NCBI GenBank assembly: GCA_028276125.1
Contig: JAPYWY010000136.1
Location: 1 to 5,143 of the forward strand
Source of the DNA: Pseudothermotoga sp.
GTDB taxonomy: Bacteria > Thermotogota > Thermotogae > Thermotogales > DSM-5069
Direction: 5' to 3'
Length of the DNA stretch: 5,143 nt
The notes beneath the pieces are model-generated. The model saw nothing but the letters and a program-made list of their open reading frames with translations, searched no databases and was not told the DNA's origin. The position numbers were made by a program, and so were the translations under genes. This document shows positions 1 through 5,143 of the stretch, one piece after another (position 1 is the first letter of the stretch; the number at the start of each line of letters is the position of its first letter).

Positions 1-2149
1 CGACCACGGCCATCGCCCTACCACCCAGCACGTAGCTCGGTCTCACAAGAACAGGAAATCCGAGCTCGTCAACGACTCTGAGAGCTTCCTCGACGCTTGT
101 GACGATCTTGAAGTCTGGGATTTTCAATTTCAACTTTTTCAAGAACGTTGCGAACCGAGCCCTGTCTTCAGCGATATCGATCTGTTCGAAATCCGTTCCG
201 AGTATCTTCACACCCGCCTCTGCGAGCTCTTTTGCCAATTTCAAAGGTGTCTGTCCTCCAAAAGAGACGACGACGCCTTCAGGTTTTTCGTTCTCGATGA
301 TCTCGAGGATATCTTCGACCGTGAGAGGCTCGAAGTAGAGTCTGTCGGAGGTGTCGTAGTCTGTGGAGACGGTCTCGGGGTTGGAATTGATCATGATGAC
401 TTCATAACCTTCCTCTTGAAACGCCCAAACGGCGTGGACGTTGGCATAGTCGAACTCTATTCCCTGACCAATTCTGTTGGGACCTGAACCCAACACCACG
501 ATCTTCTTTTTGTTCGATGGGATCGCCTCGTTCTCGACACCGTTGTAAGTCGAATAGAAGTACGGTGTGGCTGCCTCGAACTCCGCCGCGCAGGTGTCGA
601 CCATCTTGAAGATGGGTTTTATGCCGAAAGACTTTCTGATCCTTCGCACATCTTTCTCAGAGATTTGCAACATTTCCGAAAGTTCTCTGTCCGAAAATCC
701 CCACTCTTTCGCTTTCCTCAAGATGTTCGGATCGTTGAGCCCTCTCTCCTTGATCTCCTTTTCGAAGTCCATAACCGTTTTGATCTCTTCTAAGAACCAT
801 TTGTCTATTCTGGTGAGCCTGTGAACTTCTTCAACGGAAAGACCTTGCCTGAAAGCGGCGAAAATGTACGAAATCCTTTCTGGAGTTGGGTTGGCGAGGT
901 ACTCTCTGATGTGGTTCAGATCGAGCTTGGGTGTCTTGTCCAGTTCGAGCGACCTTAGAGCCTTTCCGAGGGCTTCTTTGAAGGTTCTACCTATCGCCAT
1001 CGCTTCGCCGACCGATTTCATCTGTGTGCCGAGCCTTGGGTCACAGCCAGGGAATTTCTCCAACTGGAACCTTGGCATCTTGACCACCACGTAGTCGATC
1101 GATGGTTCGAACGCGGCAGAAGTTTTCTGAGTGATCGAGTTCGCTATCTCGTCGAGCCTCAAACCGACCGCCAACATCGCCGCAACCTTCGCGATGGGAT
1201 AACCTGTGGCCTTCGAAGCGAGCGCTGATGATCTTGAGACCCTGGGATTTATCTCGATCACCACCATCCTGCCATCTTGTGGGTTGACGGCGAACTGAAT
1301 GTTGCAGCCACCAGTCTCCATCTTGATGGCGGCCATGGCTCTCAGTGCGGCATCCCTCATCGCTTGATATTCCATGTCGGTGAGAGTTTGAGCGGGAGCG
1401 ACAGTGATCGAATCACCCGTGTGAATCCCCATCGGATCGAAGTTCTCTATCGAACAGACGACTATGAAGTTCCCCGCACAGTCTCTCATCACCTCGAGCT
1501 CGTACTCTTTCCATCCTATGACCGATTCTTCGATGAGCACCGTCTTGGCTGGGCTTTCGATCAAGCCCCTCGAAACGATCGAGACCAGTTCATCCTCGTT
1601 GTACGCTATTCCTCCGCCACTTCCACCGAGCGTGAAACTGGGCCTGACAACGACAGGATAACCCAGTTCACGCGCAACTTCTAGTGCGTCAGCGATTCTA
1701 AAGACAGTTTGACTCTTTAAAACCGCCAAGCCAGCTTCATGCATCGCTTCCTTGAAGAGTTCACGATCTTCGGCTTTTTCTATTGTCTCCACGTTCGCTC
1801 CGATGAGTTGCACGTTGTACTTTTCAAGAATACCCTTTTTGTAAAGTTCCACAGCCAAGTTCAGAGCAGTCTGACCACCCATTGTACACAATATCGCGTC
1901 TGGTCTTTCACGTGCAATTATTCTTTCTAGGTACGTCGCTTCGAGAGGCTCTATGTAAACGGCGTCGGAGAACTGTGGATCTGTCATTATCGTCGCGGAA
2001 TTGGAGTTCACAACGATCACGTGATAACCGAGCGATTTCAACGCCTTGAGTGCTTGTGTGCCTGAGTAATCGAACTCGGCCGCTTGACCGATCGTTATTG
2101 GACCAGAGCCGATGAGGAGAATTTTGTTCAAGTCTTGTCTCTTCGGCAC
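1..2149 (-). CDS. carB: Carbamoyl phosphate synthetase large subunit, N-terminal 716 residues (3' end outside window)
   Basis: Cytoplasmic synthetase subunit that makes carbamoyl phosphate from bicarbonate, two ATP and ammonia channelled from CarA. I read the minus strand codon by codon from a GTG start; it stays open to the window edge (716 of roughly 1,070 expected residues). The carboxyphosphate ATP-grasp half shows GSGPITIGQ (14-22), R129, RPSFTLGGSGGG (169-180), E215, Q285, E299 and N301, at the same numbers as the E. coli catalytic residues I remember. The oligomerization region spans about 404-545. The second, carbamate-phosphorylating half begins with GSGPNRIGQG (554-563), DTSDRLYFEP (about 600-609), R663 and RPSYVLGGRA (703-712), offset about 12 residues from E. 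coli. The two halves are the family's ancient internal duplication. The rest of the second ATP-grasp and the MGS-like regulatory domain (UMP/ornithine site) are not in the window. The gene starts 4 nt after carA. No frameshift or lost catalytic residue was seen. Confidence 0.97.
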   Translation of the reverse strand, partial: MPKRQDLNKILLIGSGPITIGQAAEFDYSGTQALKALKSLGYHVIVVNSNSATIMTDPQFSDAVYIEPLEATYLERIIARERPDAILCTMGGQTALNLAVELYKKGILEKYNVQLIGANVETIEKAEDRELFKEAMHEAGLAVLKSQTVFRIADALEVARELGYPVVVRPSFTLGGSGGGIAYNEDELVSIVSRGLIESPAKTVLIEESVIGWKEYELEVMRDCAGNFIVVCSIENFDPMGIHTGDSITVAPAQTLTDMEYQAMRDAALRAMAAIKMETGGCNIQFAVNPQDGRMVVIEINPRVSRSSALASKATGYPIAKVAAMLAVGLRLDEIANSITQKTSAAFEPSIDYVVVKMPRFQLEKFPGCDPRLGTQMKSVGEAMAIGRTFKEALGKALRSLELDKTPKLDLNHIREYLANPTPERISYIFAAFRQGLSVEEVHRLTRIDKWFLEEIKTVMDFEKEIKERGLNDPNILRKAKEWGFSDRELSEMLQISEKDVRRIRKSFGIKPIFKMVDTCAAEFEAATPYFYSTYNGVENEAIPSNKKKIVVLGSGPNRIGQGIEFDYANVHAVWAFQEEGYEVIMINSNPETVSTDYDTSDRLYFEPLTVEDILEIIENEKPEGVVVSFGGQTPLKLAKELAEAGVKILGTDFEQIDIAEDRARFATFLKKLKLKIPDFKIVTSVEEALRVVDELGFPVLVRPSYVLGGRAMAVV

Positions 2150-2153
2150 GTTC

Positions 2154-2160
2154 TCACCTT
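2154..2160 (-). promoter_or_regulatory. carB ribosome binding site overlapping the carA stop
   Basis: Minus-strand AAGGTGA contains the last full codon and TGA stop of carA and ends 4 nt before the carB GTG start. AGGTGA matches the usual 16S anti-Shine-Dalgarno complement. This supports the GTG at 2149 as the carB start, because no better candidate lies nearby and the protein then begins MPKRQDLNKILLIGSGP, as expected for CarB. The arrangement implies translational coupling of the two subunits, which are needed in equal amounts. Confidence 0.75.
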
Positions 2161-3314
2161 CCTTTGATCAACTTTGTGAAGTCGTCGAAGAAGAAGTTCG
2201 CATCGTGCGGACCGGGGCAGGCTTCCGGATGGAACTGAACCGAGAACGCTGGATAGTCCAAAAGCTTCATTCCCTCGATAGTGCCGTCGTTCAACGAAAC
2301 GTGTGTGATCTTCACTTTTCCAAATCCTGCTGGACTTTCACCCATCAGTTCATCGGTATTCGAGAACTTCTCGTAGTGAAAAACGTCATCCTCCATGCCA
2401 CTTATTCTCAAGCTCGATGGCTCCACTGCAAAACCATGGTTGTGGGTCGTGATCAAGACCTTGTTCCTCTCAAGATCTTTCACAGGATGGTTCACACCCC
2501 TGTGACCAAACTTCATCTTGTAAGTTTTTCCACCGATGGCGAGTGCGAGCAGTTGATGCCCCAAGCATATGCCGGCCACGGGCAAACAGTGGAGCAGGAT
2601 CTGTCTCACCAAATCGATGGTTTTGACCAACACGGATGGATCTCCAGGTCCGTTGGAAATCAGTACGCCTTGAACGTCGAGCCTCTTCAGTTCTTCAAAC
2701 TCGATCGTGTAAGGAACTCTCAGCACACAAAGGCCTCGCTTCTTCAGTTCCCTCAAGATGTTGAATTTCGCCCCGCAATCGATCACGGCCACACGAGGAC
2801 CTGAAGAATCGTCGAGGAAGATCTCTTTGCTGGAAACCTCTTTCACCAGATCCACACCGAGCACGGGTTCGTTCTGTCTGACCTTTTCAAGCAAAGACTT
2901 TGGATCCAGATCGATCGTCGATATTGCGCCCTTCATTGTGCCTTGGGACCTGATCTTCCTCGTTAGAGACCTTGTGTCCACACCTTGGATGGCCATCGTA
3001 CCGCTTTCTTTCAAATATTCGATCAACGTCTTCGTGGCCCTGTGGTTGTAGCTTTCCTCGACCATCCTAAAGACGACGAAACCCTTCACTCTCACACGAT
3101 CCGATTCGATATCCTCCTCGTTGACACCGTATATACCCACTTCTGGATACGTCATCACGACTATTTGATTGGTATAGGAAGGATCAGTGAGCACTTCTTG
3201 GTATCCCATCATGGCTGTGTTGAAGACCAACTCACCGTAGACTTCGCCTTCCGCCGCAAGACTTTCACCAAAACAGAACGTACCGTCTTCTAAAACCAGC
3301 AACGCCTTTTTCAT
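2154..3314 (-). CDS. carA: Carbamoyl phosphate synthetase small (glutamine amidotransferase) subunit
   Basis: Hydrolyses glutamine and passes ammonia to CarB. It has 386 residues, near the usual 370-390. Residues 1 to about 150 form the CPSase small-chain domain, with LEDGTFCFGE (8-17), GYQEVLTDPSY (37-47) and GVDTRSLTRKIR (111-122). From about 172 it is a class I amidotransferase: the strand-turn DCGAKFNILR (179-188), SNGPGDP (220-226), the nucleophile elbow GICLGHQ with C250, and the catalytic H362 and E364 in FHPE. The glutamine contacts N292, G294 and F295 are kept. There are two oddities. A stretch around 303-330 is longer than in E. coli CarA, and residue 291, usually Gln in the (S/A)QNHG motif, is His. 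The ATG start overlaps the argD stop as ATGA, and a modest GGGAAG lies 5 nt upstream, so translation is probably coupled to argD. The stop overlaps the carB ribosome site. The product assignment is very safe. Confidence 0.97.
   Translation of the reverse strand: MKKALLVLEDGTFCFGESLAAEGEVYGELVFNTAMMGYQEVLTDPSYTNQIVVMTYPEVGIYGVNEEDIESDRVRVKGFVVFRMVEESYNHRATKTLIEYLKESGTMAIQGVDTRSLTRKIRSQGTMKGAISTIDLDPKSLLEKVRQNEPVLGVDLVKEVSSKEIFLDDSSGPRVAVIDCGAKFNILRELKKRGLCVLRVPYTIEFEELKRLDVQGVLISNGPGDPSVLVKTIDLVRQILLHCLPVAGICLGHQLLALAIGGKTYKMKFGHRGVNHPVKDLERNKVLITTHNHGFAVEPSSLRISGMEDDVFHYEKFSNTDELMGESPAGFGKVKITHVSLNDGTIEGMKLLDYPAFSVQFHPEACPGPHDANFFFDDFTKLIKGR
3311..3314 (-). other. argD-carA ATGA start/stop overlap
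   Basis: On the minus strand the carA ATG (3314-3312) shares two bases with the argD TGA (3313-3311). The upstream Shine-Dalgarno candidate GGGAAG (about 3320-3325) is weaker than those of argD and carB. Ribosomes finishing argD therefore probably re-initiate on carA. This ties an ornithine-pathway gene directly to the carbamoyl phosphate genes at the level of translation (inference). Confidence 0.8.
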
Positions 3315-4498
3315 GGTTTCTTCCCAACCTTCATCAAGACATTTCTCAAGATCTCGATAGCCTGTGTCATGTGCTTCTTCCGAACGATCAACGGTGGTAA
3401 GAGCCTAACGGTGTTGTTCCCCGCTGGTACGACCAAGAGACCTTGGTTCAAACATTCCTTCGCGAATTCGTTCGCTGGGATCTCTTTGACCAACTGAACG
3501 CCCCACATCAGGCCTATACCCCTCACCTGTTCGATCTTGTCTGGAAACTCCTTCCACAGTTCAGAGAGGAGTTTTGCAAGGTGTTGTCCCATGCGAGTCA
3601 CCCTCTGTAAGAACCCATCCTTCAGCAACTGCTTCATCACCGTCATACCAGCGCTGCACGCGAGAGGATTACCACCGAAGGTGGATCCATGATCACCCGG
3701 TTCGAAAACGTCGGCCTTCCCGTTGGCGATCACCGCACCTATGGGAAATCCTCCACCCAAACCTTTCGCGACGGCGAGCACGTCCGGTTCAACGTCGAAG
3801 TGTTGGTAAGCGAAGAGTTTTCCCGTTCTGCCCATGCCACACTGGACCTCGTCGAAGATGAGCAGAGCATCGTACTCGTCGCACAGCTTTCTCACCGTCT
3901 TGAGGAATTCTTCGCTCGCTAAGAAGATTCCGCTCTCACCCTGTACCGGTTCCAGAATGACTCCGCACACATCTTCGGAGAACCTGGCTTCGAGTGATTT
4001 CACATCGTTCAGCTGGAAGTGTTCGAAGCCTTCGACAAGTGGTTTGAACTTCTCTTGATACTTCGTCTGCCAAGTTGCAGAGAGTGCGCCCATGGTTCTA
4101 CCGTGGAAGGAGTTCATCGCAGAGAGTATCTTGTACTTGTTTTCATGCTTGGTTTTTCCATACTTCCTCGCGATCTTTATCGCCGTCTCGATCGCTTCTG
4201 CGCCACTGTTCACGAAGAAGACTCTACCGTTCAAGGAGTTCTTCGACAGCAGCTCGGCAAGTTCAATTTGAGGTTCTGTCCAGTAAAGGTTTGAACAGTG
4301 TATCAGTTTTTCAGCCTGCTTCTTGATCGTCTTGACCAACTCTGGATGGCAGTGCCCGAGCGCGTTCACCGCAACGCCCGAGCCAAAATCCAGATACATC
4401 TTTCCATCTTTGTCCCAGATGAACGCACCTTTACCACGATCGAGCACGACATCGAACCTGTGGTAGGTGTTCATCAAGTGTTCTTTAGCGTTGATCAA
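3311..4498 (-). CDS. argD: N-acetylornithine aminotransferase (PLP-dependent, class III)
   Basis: Transfers the amino group of glutamate to N-acetylglutamate semialdehyde to give N-acetylornithine. In many bacteria the family also serves N-succinyl-diaminopimelate in lysine synthesis. The protein has 395 residues from the TTG start (numbering used here). Visible class III features are YLDFGSGVAVNALGHCHP (35-52), the cofactor-phosphate segment NSGAEA (97-102), FHGRT (131-135), the LIFDEVQCGMGRTGK block (213-227) with D216 contacting the pyridine nitrogen, the Schiff-base lysine K245 in AKGLGGGFPIGA, STFGGNPLAC (272-281) and the C-terminal VRLLPPL. An open frame extends to GTG at 4507, but that GTG is part of the Shine-Dalgarno sequence. 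TTG at 4498, 5 nt after GGAGGTGA, is the better start; ATG at 4474 (MNTYHRF) is a third possibility that fits family N-termini but has a poor ribosome site. The gene follows argB by 14 nt. Confidence 0.96.
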   Translation of the reverse strand: MINAKEHLMNTYHRFDVVLDRGKGAFIWDKDGKMYLDFGSGVAVNALGHCHPELVKTIKKQAEKLIHCSNLYWTEPQIELAELLSKNSLNGRVFFVNSGAEAIETAIKIARKYGKTKHENKYKILSAMNSFHGRTMGALSATWQTKYQEKFKPLVEGFEHFQLNDVKSLEARFSEDVCGVILEPVQGESGIFLASEEFLKTVRKLCDEYDALLIFDEVQCGMGRTGKLFAYQHFDVEPDVLAVAKGLGGGFPIGAVIANGKADVFEPGDHGSTFGGNPLACSAGMTVMKQLLKDGFLQRVTRMGQHLAKLLSELWKEFPDKIEQVRGIGLMWGVQLVKEIPANEFAKECLNQGLLVVPAGNNTVRLLPPLIVRKKHMTQAIEILRNVLMKVGKKP

Positions 4499-4503
4499 AC
4501 GAT

Positions 4504-4512
4504 TCACCTCCC
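4504..4512 (-). promoter_or_regulatory. argD ribosome binding site that decides the start codon
   Basis: Minus-strand GGGAGGTGA includes an eight-base perfect match to the consensus GGAGGTGA. It lies just after the argB stop (4513-4515) and 5 nt before TTG at 4498-4496. An in-frame GTG (4507-4505) lies inside the site and is unlikely to be the start, because it cannot pair with the 16S tail and enter the P site at once. Automatic gene callers may still choose the GTG. Confidence 0.8.
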
Positions 4513-5143
4513 TCAGTGACTGGTTACGGTCGTACCAAACGGTCGTGATGCAAAGAGTGTCGCGAGAAGAGCGGTGGGATCATTGCCATTGATTATGCGC
4601 GCGCTCTTGACATTGTTTTTCACAGCTTCCACAGCACAGCTCAGTTTGGGCACCATGCCTGCCTTCACGACACCTTCCTGGATGAGTTTCAAGGCTTGCT
4701 CAACATCGAGTTGTGAAACGAGTTGTCCATCCTTCATGACGCCGTCGACGTCAGTCATGAAGATGATCATTTCAACCTTCAGAGCTATAGCGATCTGAGC
4801 AGCGGCAACGTCGGCGTTCAGATTGTATGTCGTACCATCTTCTCCAACGCCGATCGGTGCGATCACAGGAACGTAGCCAGCCTCGAAGAGCCACTTCATC
4901 AAATCTTCATTGATTCTCTTCACCTTCCCCACGTAACCTATGTCGCCGTACTGCATATCTTTCTCCGCGATCAGAAAGTTGACGTCTTTACCGCAGATAC
5001 CAATGGCCTTGACACCGCTGAGGTTCAAAGTCGCGACGAGATCTTTGTTGATCTTGTTTAGCACCATTTCCACAACTTCCATGGTCTGCTCGTCCGTCAC
5101 CCTGTAACCATTTTTGAAGGTAGGTTTCATCCCAAGCTTTTCC
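4513..5143 (-). CDS. argB: N-acetylglutamate kinase, C-terminal ~209 residues (5' end outside window)
   Basis: Phosphorylates N-acetylglutamate with ATP, the second and usually controlled step of arginine synthesis. The frame is open through the right edge (EKLG before the internal ATG at 5130). That ATG is not the start: an aligned T. maritima ArgB, as remembered, has about 70 more residues upstream, carrying the N-helix and the KFGGS and HGGG motifs. The visible part has FKNGYRVTDEQTMEVVEMVL, GICGKD, DIGYVGKV, PVIAPIGVGEDG, the NAD segment in YNLNADVAAA with its conserved Asp, TDVDGV, and the Lys in AGMVPK. Three things are odd. There is one residue fewer than expected in VLNKINK. The usual His before II(D/N)G is Arg. 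The C-terminal arginine-site positions read TLFASRPFGTT instead of the typical EIF....GVGT. It is the first visible gene of the argB-argD-carA-carB series, so regulation, if by an upstream operator, is out of view. The kinase assignment is strong; arginine sensitivity is uncertain. Confidence 0.95.
   Translation of the reverse strand, partial: EKLGMKPTFKNGYRVTDEQTMEVVEMVLNKINKDLVATLNLSGVKAIGICGKDVNFLIAEKDMQYGDIGYVGKVKRINEDLMKWLFEAGYVPVIAPIGVGEDGTTYNLNADVAAAQIAIALKVEMIIFMTDVDGVMKDGQLVSQLDVEQALKLIQEGVVKAGMVPKLSCAVEAVKNNVKSARIINGNDPTALLATLFASRPFGTTVTSH

Noticed and set aside
1277..1684. A 135-codon + strand frame opposite carB
   Set aside because: It mirrors the highly conserved ATP-grasp region of carB (RPSFTLGGSGGG to about METGG). 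The translation looks like a shadow and resembles no family I know.
1..2149. Possible carB pseudogene, since the frame lacks a stop in the window
   Set aside because: All 716 codons read cleanly with catalytic residues at canonical spacing; the gene simply runs past the left edge.
2150..2153. Promoter or terminator between genes
   Set aside because: The intergenic gaps are only 4 and 14 nt and are filled by ribosome sites; no stem-loop with a T-run or -35/-10 pair that I could defend was seen at any junction.
2112..2804. A 230-codon open frame on the + strand opposite the carA/carB junction
   Set aside because: It lies fully antisense to carA and the carB start, whose frames carry all expected family motifs. 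The translated protein has no recognisable domain and no clear ribosome site was seen. Long antisense frames are common opposite genes with this codon bias.
3574..4326. Several overlapping + strand frames of 74-95 codons opposite argD
   Set aside because: All are antisense to a complete argD, compete with each other for the same bases, and have low-complexity Ser/Arg-rich products typical of shadow frames.
4513..5130. Treating the ATG at 5130 as the true start of a short 205-residue ArgB
   Set aside because: The frame continues open to the window edge with EKLG before the Met, matching the family's ...LGxxPxFxNG context. The kinase needs its upstream N-terminal motifs, so this is an edge truncation.

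Overview
The window is the interior of one tightly packed minus-strand operon. In transcription order (right to left) it holds argB (5' end missing), argD, carA and carB (3' end missing). These genes encode N-acetylglutamate kinase, N-acetylornithine aminotransferase and the two subunits of glutamine-dependent carbamoyl phosphate synthetase. Almost every base is coding. The only untranslated gaps are 14 nt between argB and argD and 4 nt between carA and carB, and argD and carA overlap by 4 nt. No promoter, terminator, RNA gene, mobile element, CRISPR array or tandem repeat is visible. The open frames on the + strand are antisense shadows.

Organism (inference): the sequence looks like a thermophilic bacterium of the Thermotogae, perhaps Pseudothermotoga or Thermotoga. 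The reasons are the resemblance of ArgB and ArgD to the Thermotoga maritima proteins as I remember them, intermediate GC, AGA/AGG arginine codons, Lys/Glu-rich proteins, strong GGAGGTGA-type ribosome binding sites, and use of GTG and TTG starts. A database search is needed to confirm this.

Layout: 5143-4513 is argB, lacking about the first 70 residues. 4498-3311 is argD, probably starting at TTG because the upstream in-frame GTG lies inside the Shine-Dalgarno sequence. 3314-2154 is carA. 2149-1 is carB, which starts at GTG and covers the first 716 residues; the allosteric C-terminal domain lies outside the window.

How the genes work together: ArgB and ArgD carry out steps 2 and 4 of ornithine synthesis. 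CarA and CarB make the carbamoyl phosphate that converts ornithine to citrulline and that also feeds pyrimidine synthesis. Grouping them makes one transcript for both substrates of ornithine carbamoyltransferase.

I do not see a novel system here. The points worth a second look are in protein detail. ArgB appears to have lost two residues that bind feedback arginine in other enzymes. CarA has a loop insertion of about 27 residues in its amidotransferase domain. There are also a one-residue deletion in ArgB, an unusual histidine near the CarA glutamine site, and start signals that overlap the preceding genes.
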